From assembly GCA_963210315.1 (NCBI GenBank), contig OY723278.1:744001-808000 (forward strand): 64,000 nucleotides of DNA, given 5' to 3'. How positions within the stretch are numbered: position 1 is the stretch's first letter; each line of letters begins with the position of its first letter. Below are positions 1-9,900 of the stretch, piece by piece. The position numbers and the translations under genes are program-made. The notes beneath the pieces are model-generated. The model was not told where the DNA came from, made no database searches, and saw only the letters and a list, made by a program, of their open reading frames with translations. Origin of the DNA: Rhynchopus euleeides. Lineage: Eukaryota > Euglenozoa > Diplonemea > Diplonemida > Diplonemidae.

Positions 1-1020
1 TGTGACAGGTGTCGGAGTTGAGGGTGTCGTTGCAGGCACGGAGGTTGCAGGTGCAGGTGTCACAGGAATCATTGGCGATGCCGTTGCAGGCGCAGAGGTC
101 GCAGGTGCAGGCGTTGCAGGTGCGGGTGTGACAGGTGTCGGAGTTGAGGGTGTCGTTGCCGGCGCAGAGGTTGCAGGTGCAGGTGTTGCAGGCACAGAGG
201 TTGCAGGCGCGGGGGTGACAGGTGCAGGTGTTGCAGGTGCAGTTGGCGATGCCGTTGCCGGCGCAGAAGTCACAGGTGCAGGTGTCACAGGAATCGTTGG
301 CGATGACGTTGCCGGTGAAGATGTCGCAGGCGCAGGAGTTGAAGGTACAGGTGTTGCAGGTGCCGGTGTGACAGGGGCAGGGGTTGAAGGTATCGCCGGC
401 GATGTCGTTGCCGGCACAGGTGTCGAAGGTGCAGGCGTTACAGGTGCAGGGGTCACAGGAATCGTTGGAGATGCCGTTGCCGGCGAAGAAGTCGCAGGTG
501 CGGGCGTAACAGGTGCGGATGTCGCCGGTGCAGGTGTTGCTGGCACGGAGGTTGCAGGCGTGGGTGTGACAGGTGCAGGTGTTGCAGGCGCAGAAGTTGC
601 AGGTGTGGGTGTGACAGGTGCAGGTGTCACAGGGATTGTTGGCGATGCCGTTGCCGGCGCAGAAGTCACAGGTGCGGGCGTAACAGGTGCGGATGTTGCC
701 GGCGCAGGTGTTGCTGGCACGGAGGTTGCAGGTGCGGATGTGACAGGTGCAGGTGTTGCAGGCGCAGAAGTCACAGGTGCGGGTGTGACAGGTGCAGGCG
801 TTGGTGGCACAGGCGTTGCAGGCACAGAAGTTGCAGGCGCGGATGTGACAGGTGCAGGCGTTGCAGGCGTAGGTGTCATTGGTGATGACGTTGCAGGCGC
901 AGAGGTTGCAGGTGCAGGTGTCGCTGGTGCAGATGTGACAGGCGCAGGTGTCACAGGTGCAGGCGTTGCAGGCGCCGCGGTTGCAGGCACCAGTGTTGGT
1001 GGACTCGGCGTTGGCGCATT
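1..1020 (-). repeat. Coding minisatellite of the Thr/Pro/Ala stalk
   Basis: Degenerate tandem repeats with short periods in multiples of 6-12 bases (plus-strand units like GTTGCAGGTGCAGGTGTC). On the minus strand they encode units such as TPAPATSAPATPAPVT. The plus strand is also open here, as a Gly/Ala/Val frame, but only because the repeat lacks stops. A shorter version of the same stalk is coded at about 7240-7690 in the next gene. Confidence 0.85.
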
Positions 1021-4000
1021 GGGGCAAGGAACATCCCAAACTGGAACAACTTCTGCAGGCCTCGACGTGCAGAAGCCTTTCGCATCGGCTGCACACGACG
1101 CGACAACTGTAATGATGTAAGGGTCTAACACTTCATACACCCACACGCCACCACGTTCGAACTTCTTGCTTCTTGCTGATTCGGGTTGTTTCAACTGCAT
1201 GTAGAAGTTTGTGCCGTCAAAGAAGTGCTTTTTCAACGGAGACAGCCATAAATCCTGCAGGGAAGTGGCGGCTGTGAACGGAAACTTCATGGAGGTGTCC
1301 CATTTGTTGCTAGCGGTCACAGTGAATGTTGTCCCTGCCGGGTAGCTAGTCGCAAACCGCAGCGTGGCCCCGTCAGGCACCTGCTCCGGTGCAACAGTGA
1401 ACTTCTTCGGAGCACCACCGTCCAGCCGCATGTACCACCCTGTGCCCGACACCCCTGTCATCCCCGCGTTCTGCGTGATGGTCGACTTCCGCACACGCGT
1501 GTCTGCGCTGCCCTGCTTCCACAGTGCAACGTACCCCACGTTGCAGTTGGTCCAGTCCCGTGCGTCGGTGTTGCGTGCCTGACACACCCCACTCTTCCCG
1601 ATCCCGCCGTTGCTGGGGCTGATGTCCGGGGTCAGGACCTGGATGTGTACAACCTCACGTTCCTCGTAGTTCGCAGGCTTCTTCGGACACAGCCATGTGC
1701 CCCATGCGGCCTCCAGACGGCAGTCGCTGCACACGTTCCACCAGTCCAGGTTCGACCCGACGATAGTGGGGCGCCCCTCCATCGTGGCACTCCCGTCGAA
1801 GTCGATGAAGTTGAAGAAGCGCGACCCACCACTTTCGAAGATCTTGAAGGAAACCAGTAGATTGCGGTCCACATTGACAAGCTTGATGTTCGAAGCGGCA
1901 CTGATCTGCTGCGGCTTGTAGATATCAGAGTGGTACAGTGCAGACCAGATGACGTTGAAATGTGCATCTGTGGGACTGAACCTGTCGCACTTGTCATCAG
2001 GCATGAACCAAGACGCGGCGGGGGGCATGACGGTGTACCTGCACGGTGCCGCCTGGTAGTTGCGGAACTCAACACCCGTCACAATGGACTTTACCGCCAC
2101 GTCGTAGAACTGGAATCCGTCGTGGTGCTGCCCAGTCGATGCCGCATCCAGATTATTACTGACACCATTCACAATCCCGTTCCCGAGCCACGCCTCCCCG
2201 AACAGCGTCACAGAGCGCGTGACGTCGTGGAACTCGAATCCGCTGATTTCAGCACGATCACCCCAGTGCAGAAGACCTTTGTTGCTGCCGTACACCAGTG
2301 TGTTCTCAAAACGCTGCCAGAGGTGAGTTCCCTCCCAGTACTTGTAGCCTGGTTCCTTCTCCACACGTGTGTTGCGGCTGAAGCGCCCACTCTTCCATCT
2401 CAAGCGGGTGCGTGACGCGTCTGCGAATTCCAGCTGTCCACCGACATAGACGGCTGCGGCGTCGTACCACAACCAGCCTGCAGAGTGTGCGGTGTTCCCA
2501 CGAAACTCCTTCAGCGGACGTGCACGCGGCTCCATCTTCACATCCTTAAAGACTCCTATCGGAGTGGGCAGCCCAGGGAACCCGAAGCCAGACCACCCAC
2601 CCGACGCCACGTTCCCCACAATCGAGTTGTGCGCATTCGAGAAGTAGAAGCCTGTTGCAGACGCGTCGGCAGGCTGCACACGCTGCCCGCTCTTCAGCCC
2701 TCCCGGGTTGACATCTTGGACAAACTCCTCCCCTATCTGCACCATGCCTGCAGCCGGCGTGCCGATAACGTGGACGTGTGCCGCCATGTTGTAGCTCACA
2801 GTGTTGTCCTCCTCCACACCGTCCTCCACGTAGTAGCAGCTTCCGATTGCGTTGAAGGCCACGTTCTCAGAAACAAGCACCCCATGGGTCCCGTGGATGA
2901 CGAAGCAACGGAAGTACGTGTCACGTGCCACGTTGTCGGAGAAGTACGACCCGCTGTCAGCCCCCAGCAAGTGGAAGTGGAAGGGGTAACGCGCCATGAT
3001 GTTTGTCTGCCCCATGTAGCGGGAGGCGACGCCTGCCACACGGCCACGCGTCCCCGCCACCACAAAGTGGGCGCCGTACCCATCTGCGTCGGGCTCCCCC
3101 TCCAGCATGATGTGGCGGCTCAGGAGCGCCACCTCGCCCTGGTACTCTGTCCCGGCGTAGTGGTTGTAGGCCAGCTCTGCGGTGAACTGGACGACACGGC
3201 CGGCGCCCCCCACAGCCTTGACCGTCATCACCTCGTTCTGGTGCGGCTGCCCCTTCCCCGTGTCGTCCGGGATTGTCGTCAGCACCGCCACCTCCTGCCC
3301 GGGGTACCAGTTCACCGCCTCCTGCAGGTACACCCGGTCGTCCCCGGCACGTGCCTGCCGCGCCAGCCGCACCCACGTCGGGAAGAACCGCCGCCCGAAC
3401 ATGTCCACCTCCCCGGACCCCGTCACCGCAAGCCCCTTCGACCCGAACCCGTCCAGGTCTGTCGCGGGGTCCCCGCGCTGCCCCCAGAAGGTCATCTTGA
3501 TGGGGCCCTGCATCCGGCACGTCTCGCTCCCGATCCGCAGCTTCCCCTGCACCACCATCGCCTTCACAGTCAGCGCCACAGCCTCGTCCCGGAAGATCAG
3601 CTCCGACGTCGCAGGCACCACAATCTTCGTGTACCGCGCCCCCGCCACGAACGACTGCGCCCCCACCACCACCGTTGCGTTTCCCGGGAGCTCGAGCGTC
3701 CCCGTCGTCTTCGTCCCGAACACCGACTCCCACGTCTGCAGACCCGCCTCCTCAAACGGGCACCCAGACTGCTGCGTCAGCTCCGCCGCACTCGGCTGTG
3801 CAGGTCGCACAAACACAAACTTCTCTGTGTACGACGCCAGTGCAGGTGGCGGCGGCACAGTCTTCGCCACACGACGCACGCAGAAGTTCCGCAGAATGTA
3901 CGACACAGCGTTCGCAGCAGGGCGCACTGCGAGATTCAGATGCACCCACACCTTCTGCTTTGGCAGGTTCACTGCCTCGGCAGGACTGAACACTGTCGTG

Positions 4001-4509
4001 TAAACCGTAAACCCGCCACTCCCTCCAGACGCTGTGAATGCAAACTCCCTGCCACCGACAACATCCTGCGGCTTCTCTTTGGCGTACTCCGTGGGCCACA
4101 CGCCGCTCTTCTCCCACCCCTTCTTACCATCCTTCCACACCATCAGCCCGGCACTCGCAAGCTTCGGCACACTCGCAACATTTGCCTCCACCAGCTTCAG
4201 GTCAAACGACACTTCATACTCGAGCCCACGCTGCATCTTGGGGAAGGCGGTGTCTGCCTTGAAATACATGAACGGGAGGCCGTACGGCACGACGGAGAAT
4301 GTCGACTGCGAGCCATCCCTGCTTTCAGTGCCGTACTTGGGCACCCACTGTGGGTCGTATGCCATCCCCACGACATTGTTTGTGCACACCTCCACCGCAG
4401 GCACCTGCATCGCGTCGGGGATTGGCGGGCTGGTAGGCGTCACGAAGGCGGCATCTCCCACAACCAACAGGGCACTTGTGGCGACAGCCAGCTGCCACAC
4501 CCCTTGCAT
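1..4509 (-). CDS. G8/beta-helix surface protein with mucin-like stalk (C-terminus beyond window)
   Basis: Extracellular protein with the architecture of CEMIP, TMEM2 and PKHD1L1. Two of those act on hyaluronan; the substrate here is unknown. I read the reverse-strand frame at several points from the ATG at 4507-4509 to base 1, and it stays in phase. This start was chosen because it opens a signal peptide (MQGVWQLAVATSALLVVG), followed by the family motif FVTPTSPP. Next come an N-terminal domain of about 200 residues, a G8 domain (about residues 246-345), and a beta-helix region (about 450-970) with the CEMIP-like motif YPFHFHLLG, then GTHG and YYVEDGVEE. From about residue 1160 to the edge the protein is almost only Thr, Pro, Ala, Ser and Val, as expected for an O-glycosylated stalk. 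Its paralogues at 6997 and 53021 end in a membrane anchor, so one probably lies beyond the left edge. Confidence 0.88.
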   Translation of the reverse strand, partial: MQGVWQLAVATSALLVVGDAAFVTPTSPPIPDAMQVPAVEVCTNNVVGMAYDPQWVPKYGTESRDGSQSTFSVVPYGLPFMYFKADTAFPKMQRGLEYEVSFDLKLVEANVASVPKLASAGLMVWKDGKKGWEKSGVWPTEYAKEKPQDVVGGREFAFTASGGSGGFTVYTTVFSPAEAVNLPKQKVWVHLNLAVRPAANAVSYILRNFCVRRVAKTVPPPPALASYTEKFVFVRPAQPSAAELTQQSGCPFEEAGLQTWESVFGTKTTGTLELPGNATVVVGAQSFVAGARYTKIVVPATSELIFRDEAVALTVKAMVVQGKLRIGSETCRMQGPIKMTFWGQRGDPATDLDGFGSKGLAVTGSGEVDMFGRRFFPTWVRLARQARAGDDRVYLQEAVNWYPGQEVAVLTTIPDDTGKGQPHQNEVMTVKAVGGAGRVVQFTAELAYNHYAGTEYQGEVALLSRHIMLEGEPDADGYGAHFVVAGTRGRVAGVASRYMGQTNIMARYPFHFHLLGADSGSYFSDNVARDTYFRCFVIHGTHGVLVSENVAFNAIGSCYYVEDGVEEDNTVSYNMAAHVHVIGTPAAGMVQIGEEFVQDVNPGGLKSGQRVQPADASATGFYFSNAHNSIVGNVASGGWSGFGFPGLPTPIGVFKDVKMEPRARPLKEFRGNTAHSAGWLWYDAAAVYVGGQLEFADASRTRLRWKSGRFSRNTRVEKEPGYKYWEGTHLWQRFENTLVYGSNKGLLHWGDRAEISGFEFHDVTRSVTLFGEAWLGNGIVNGVSNNLDAASTGQHHDGFQFYDVAVKSIVTGVEFRNYQAAPCRYTVMPPAASWFMPDDKCDRFSPTDAHFNVIWSALYHSDIYKPQQISAASNIKLVNVDRNLLVSFKIFESGGSRFFNFIDFDGSATMEGRPTIVGSNLDWWNVCSDCRLEAAWGTWLCPKKPANYEEREVVHIQVLTPDISPSNGGIGKSGVCQARNTDARDWTNCNVGYVALWKQGSADTRVRKSTITQNAGMTGVSGTGWYMRLDGGAPKKFTVAPEQVPDGATLRFATSYPAGTTFTVTASNKWDTSMKFPFTAATSLQDLWLSPLKKHFFDGTNFYMQLKQPESARSKKFERGGVWVYEVLDPYIITVVASCAADAKGFCTSRPAEVVPVWDVPCPNAPTPSPPTLVPATAAPATPAPVTPAPVTSAPATPAPATSAPATSSPMTPTPATPAPVTSAPATSVPATPVPPTPAPVTPAPVTSAPATPAPVTSAPATSVPATPAPATSAPVTPAPVTSAPATASPTIPVTPAPVTPTPATSAPATPAPVTPTPATSVPATPAPATSAPVTPAPATSSPATASPTIPVTPAPVTPAPSTPVPATTSPAIPSTPAPVTPAPATPVPSTPAPATSSPATSSPTIPVTPAPVTSAPATASPTAPATPAPVTPAPATSVPATPAPATSAPATTPSTPTPVTPAPATPAPATSAPATASPMIPVTPAPATSVPATTPSTPTPVT

Positions 4510-4918
4510 CCCCCCTCTCGGACCTGTCCTGGTTGGTGCATGTGTCAGAGCGAGGGTCACCCGGGCTTCGTGAACAAGCTTCAGCTTCAGGGCGGGGGTC
4601 TCACACTGAGGATTCTTCCTCGCTGTTGTTGCTGCTCCTGCAGCACAGCCCGTAGACCGGGCCTCCTCACAGACGCAACTGCCTGAAGCAACGTTGCCTC
4701 GGCAGTCCTCGAGGCGGATTAGCAAGAACGAAGAGAGCCATAGCAACCTGATGCACTGTGAGGCCGAGTGGGCGAGAATCATCCAGGCGCACGACCCGAG
4801 ACAGCTGCACAGCACTCCAATGGAATGATGATGTTCCAACACAGACCGCCCATGAGAAGAGAGAACAGATTAAGTGGGTGTCGGGGGTCGGAAGATCCCG
4901 GTGCAGGGCCCATTTAGG
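4510..4918. other. Intergenic, no gene seen
   Basis: Upstream flank of the first gene. I see no coding region, RNA gene or clear promoter motif. Confidence 0.5.
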
Positions 4919-5895
4919 CAGGGGATAAGATAGGTCTGGTTTTCCGGTTTTCAAAACCAGGGTTTCCCGGTTCCCGGTTTTCTGGGGAAAAAAAAAAGTC
5001 GATCTCATTTTTGGCGGTTTTTTTGTGACTTTGGGACAGTAAAACAGTCAGAAAAAACGCCATAAAAAAATAGAAAGTGACCCCATCGTGATCCGCACAG
5101 AGCTCAAATAGTCCAAAGAAGGCAGAGAAGCGGAGAAGAAAAAATGAACCTAGCGGGTGGCCCGGTGGGTGGTGATGCCCTCGTCATGCAGGTCTCTTCT
5201 GTTTTGAAGGTGCACACATGGTGGACTCCAGCCACCATGTCTAAGAGGGAGTCTAAGACTGCAGTCTGGAGGGCTGAGACGAGAACACGAACGACTTTCA
5301 AGCAGTCTTGAAGGTCGCCAAGCCTATTGGGGGCAACTAACAGATGAGATTTGTTTGTTGCCTGTCGTCACAGCTAGGTGCCCATCTCCTCGATAACGGA
5401 ATGTGTGCAGAGATCTCGTGGACCCTTTGGCCATTCTGTCGTGCACCCACTCCACCCACAACGCACACCTGTCACGAGTGGTCACTCCCCCGTCCTCCTC
5501 CACCCTGAAGGTTGAATCCTCAAGGACCAGTGATCTCCTGCTGGCCGGGCTGCGATACAGCGAAGCCTTCCTACTTACAAGCGAATCCAGACTGTAGGGA
5601 ACAGATGTTCACTACCGTGGCCTCCGGCGGCTGGGGGGCTCCGCCCCCCAGACCCCCCTGCGTAAAAACATTGCACCCAGACCGGTTTTTTGGTCGAGAG
5701 TCCAAACTTTCAAAGCAGCTGCTGCGCCTGCCCCACCAAGCAGCCTCAGTACGGCAGGACGCGCGCAGGCACCGGGCCCTCTCAGATTCTGGGAGGGTTT
5801 GCGCGGGTCGCGCGCGCCGAAGGCGCGCGCGAAAAATTTTCAAAACCAGAAAAACCGGAAAACAGCGCCAGAAAAAAAGTCTATCTTATACCCTG
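4919..5895. mobile_element. Non-autonomous DNA transposon, 977 bp (hAT-like ends)
   Basis: The ends form an inverted repeat: CAGGGGATAAGATAG on the left and CTATCTTATACCCTG on the right. A direct repeat ATTTAGG flanks the element exactly (4912-4918 and 5896-5902), as a target-site duplication would. Imperfect inverted similarity (GGTTTTC and CCGG-rich motifs) continues inside the ends. No transposase is recognisable inside, so it would need one supplied in trans. CAGGG ends are common in hAT elements, but those usually duplicate 8 bases, so the superfamily is uncertain. It contains a copy of the paired-hairpin motif (5599-5838). Confidence 0.72.
5599..5838 (+). repeat. Paired-hairpin motif, copy a
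   Basis: Box 1 (about 5599-5661) carries the conserved CACTACCGTGGCCTCCGG and a 9-bp stem hairpin, CTGGGGGGC-TCC-GCCCCCCAG. Box 2 (5809-5831) is a 10-bp GC stem with a GAA loop, followed by AAAAATTTT. About 150 bp of unrelated sequence separates the boxes. Other copies lie near 17.0-17.5, 49.9-50.2 and 62.4-62.7 kb. Confidence 0.7.
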
Positions 5896-5902
5896 ATTTA
5901 GG

Positions 5903-6996
5903 GCGAGCTTTCCAACATTCCCCAGGCCAGGAATCATACGGAGACCCGACGCATCCGTGAGGCAAGTAGGTTGGCATCAGCACGGGTTTCAACAACAATA
6001 GGGGTGTCTGTATTGGCAGGAGCTGTGGAAGAGGTCCCACAATATAACACGACGTAGAACAAACACAAACAGGCCATTTGTGGGCCAGCACGCCACCGAT
6101 TGCCGTGAGTGGTGGAAGACGCGGATGCTGGGGATCTTTGGATGGGTTTATAGCCCCCACCAGCACACCCCCCACCCACCCAGATCTGGGTTGCCGACTC
6201 TAGAACAAAACTCCGGGTGTTAAAAACAAAAGACTCGGGGGGGGAGGGGTTCGCGCAGGATTTCATTCACGGAGAAGAAACGAAATAAGGACCGGCAAAG
6301 ACATTTGGTTGGTGTTTCCCTTTTCCTTGTTGATCGCAATCGCACAAACGCACACGAAATATCACTCAACGGAGGTCCTCGGAGCACTGTGGCTTCGCCT
6401 CGGTGCCAATCGGCGCTCCTCTCTCGATTGCGGCGATGATCAGTTCAAAACGGGTGACCCCAGAAAAAATACGGAACTGGACTTACCCACTGTCCAACCT
6501 TCTGCCCGACGATGAGTACGCCGTACTCTCTGCACGCGATACTATCACATCCAAGGAGCAGTGTGCAGTGGCAGGCTGGTGTGCTCTCGCACGGAACGGT
6601 GCACTTCGTTTGGACTCCCCCCCACCCACACACACACAACCCAGTGCCCTCTTCAGTGCCGGGATGTTCGGAGCTCCGAAAGAGTCGGGATCAGCGTGTC
6701 TGCCGCACAAATCCGGGGACACGCCAAAATGGGGACCCTTGAATGGCCACACCTGCACGGAATGTTCACACGACACAACCAAGTGCCGTGAGTAGACTTC
6801 TTCACGACCCCGACCCGCCTCACCGAGACGGAAGTCGGACGCCACTGCAGACGATGAGTAGATTTCTATGAGTCACTAGACCAAACGGCGGTGAGTGGGG
6901 CTGTGACTTCGTGCACAATACAACAAGAGTGGAGATAGGGCTTTGAGAAGTTGGCCCTGCCCCCACGGTGATGAAGGGTTCGCGAGATGCACCTCA
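5903..6996. other. Intergenic, no gene seen
   Basis: Downstream flank of the gene at 6997-11148. There is a short CA-rich stretch near 6627-6640. The open frames here are short, overlap on both strands and match nothing I recognise. Confidence 0.5.
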
Positions 6997-9900
6997 TCAG
7001 AGAGACGCGAGCTGGAGGTCACAGTTGCTACCAGGAGGCTCGTTGTACTGCGCTTCTGTACCCACAAGCTCGCCACCACCCAATAACTCATGCACCTGCA
7101 GCTTGGGAGGGCGCGTCATCTGGTACCCCACAAGGGCCACTCCCGCACAGAGGGCCAGAGCACCGCCCACAACACCAAGGACCCAGTAGGGGAAGCCGGA
7201 CCCCTCGCCCTCTTCGACTGTGCTGCCCTTCACCGGGGTGGGGGTGGAGGGCCCCCCAGGGAAGGGGGTCTCAGTTCCGGAGGCAGGCGTGCCTGTTGGC
7301 TGCGCAGTGTGCCCAGGTGGCATGCCTGTGGTGGGGCTGTCGGTCGAAACGTTGGGGGTGCCTGTCTGTGTCGCAGGCGCTGTGCTGTCGGGTGTGGTGC
7401 CAGGGGTCTGTGTGGTGGGTGCATCCGTTGCAGGGGCGTCGGTGGCAGGTGCAGCAGTTGCAGGAGCGTCAGTCAGAGGTGCGTCTGTCGGTTTGATGCC
7501 CGGCCACGCCGTCCTGGGGATCGGGGCGTCGGTGGGCGGTGACGCCGACGGGGGCATGCCTGTGGCAGGGACGCCCGTCGCAGGTGCAGCCGTGGCAGGG
7601 GCAGATGTGGCGGGCACAAGTGTCGGAGGTGCAAGCGTCGGGGAGTCGGGGCAGGGGGTGTCCCACACAGGGATGTCCTCAGCTGTGGCAGTGGAGCAGA
7701 AGCCCTTCCCGTTGGCAGCACAGTCTGCCACAACAGTGATGGTGTATGCGGTGAATGTGTCGTACACCCACGCACCGCCACGCTCGAAGCGACCCCAGTC
7801 AACGCTGTCCGGCAGCAGCAGGCGCATGTACAGGTGCTTGTTGTCGAAGTAGTACTTCCCAATCGGGTCTGCAATCACCTCGTCCAGCGACGCCGCCAAC
7901 GTGAGTGTGCGTGCCAGCCTCGAGTCCCACTTGTGAGCTGCCGTCACGGTGAACTTCGTCCCTGATGGGTAGCTGACCGCAAACCGCAGCGTCGCCTTGT
8001 TCGGAATCTGCTCAGGGGCAACAGTGAACTTCTTCGGAGCACCACCGTCCAGCCGCATGTACCACCCTGTGCCCGACACCCCTGTCATCCCCGCGTTCTG
8101 CGTGATGGTCGACTTCCGCACACGCGTGTCTGCGCTGCCCTGCTTCCACAGCGCAACGTACCCCACGTTGCAGTTGCTCCAGTCCCACGTGCCTGGACCA
8201 CCCTTCTGACACACCCCACTCTTCCCGATGCCACCGTTGCTGGGGCTGATGTCCGGGGTCTGCACCTTGATGTGTACAACCTCACGTTCCTCGTAGTTCG
8301 CAGGCTTCTTCGGACACAGCCACGTCTGCCACGCAGCCTCGAAGCGGCAGTCGCTGCATACGTTCCACCAGTCCAGGTGAGACCCGACGATGGTGGGGCG
8401 CCCCTCCATCGTGGCACTCCCGTCGAAGTCGATGAAGTTGAAGAAGCGTGACGCACCTGTCTCCACAATCTTCAGCCCCACAAGCAGGTCCTTGTCCACG
8501 TTCTTGTAGGTGATCTTGTTGACAGCGCTGATCTGCTGCGGCTTGAACTCGTCAGAGTGGTACAGCCCTGACCAGATCACGTTGAACAGGTTGCCTGCTG
8601 ACGTGGGGGCACAGTCACTGTCCTCCTTCGCCCAGTTGGTGTTCCCAGGAAGAGTGACCTGCCTGCACGTTGCCTTCTGGTAGTTCCGGAACTCAACACC
8701 AGTCACCACAGACTTCACACTGATGTCGTAGAACTGGAACCCGTCGTGGTGCAGGTCCTCGTACCCGGCATCGAGGTTCCCACTCGCCCCGTTCACAATC
8801 CCGTTCCCCAACCACGCCTCCCCGAACAGCGTCACAGAGCGTGCCACGTCGTGGAACTCGAACCCGTCGATATCAACGCGGCTGCCCCAATGCAGCAACC
8901 CCTTGTTGCTGGCGTACACAAGTGTGTTCTCGAACCGCATCCACACAGGCGTCCCCTCCCAGTTCTGGTAGCCCGGCTCCTTCTCCACACGAGTGTTGCG
9001 CGCCATCCGCCCGCTCAGCCACCGCAGACGTGTCTTCGAGTCGTCCTCGAACCGCAGCTCCCCGCCGACATACACCGCACCGCCAGCACCCCAGTACCAG
9101 CCTGCAGAGTGTGCGGTGTTCCCACGGAACTCCTTCAGCGGACGTGCACGCGGCTCCAGTGTGTCCATCGTCCTGAAGTGGCCGATCGGTGCTGGGAACC
9201 CGGGGAACCCGAAGCCAGACCACCCACCCGACGCCACGTTCCCCACAATCGAGTTGTACGCGTTCGAGAAGTAGAAGCCTGTTGCAGAAGCGTCAGCAGG
9301 CTGCACACGCTGCCCGCTCGTCAGCCCTCCCGGGTTCACGTCCTCCAGGATAACCTCCCCACCCTGCGCGCTGCCTGCGGACCCCTCCCCAACAGGCTTC
9401 ACGTGTGCCGCCATGTTGTAGCTCACAGTGTTGTTCTCCTCCACACCGTCCTCCACGTAGTAGCAGCTCCCTGTTGCGTTGAAGGCCACGTTCTCCGTCT
9501 CCAGCACATCGTGTGTCCCGTGGATGACGAAGCAACGGAAGTACGTGTCACGTGCCACGTTGTCGGAGAAGTACGACCCGCTGTCAGCGCCCAGCAAGTG
9601 GAAGTGGAAGGGGTAACGCGCCATGATGTTTGTCTGCCCCATGTAGCGGGAGGCGACGCCTGCCACACGGCCACGCTTCCCCGCCACCACAAAGTGGGCG
9701 CCGTACCCATCTGCGTCGGGCTCCCCCTCCAGCATGATGTGGCGGCTCAGGAGCGCCACCTCGCCCTGGTACTCTGTCCCGGCGTAGTGGTTGTAGGCCA
9801 GCTCTGCGGTGAACTGGACGACACGGCCGGCGCCCCCCACAGCCTTGACCGTCATCACCTCGTTCTGGTGCGGCTGCCCCTTCCCCGTGTCGTCCGGGAT

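Noticed and set aside
2-1120. 372-codon plus-strand frame rich in Gly, Ala and Val
   Set aside because: It is the complement of the Thr/Pro/Ala stalk of the minus-strand G8 gene. The frame is open only because the repeat lacks stops on both strands.
5605-5901. A conserved peptide MFTTVASGGWGAPPPRPP encoded by box 1 of the paired hairpins
   Set aside because: The frame does not continue into conserved sequence in any copy, and what follows differs between copies. The inverted-repeat structure explains the conservation better than a protein.
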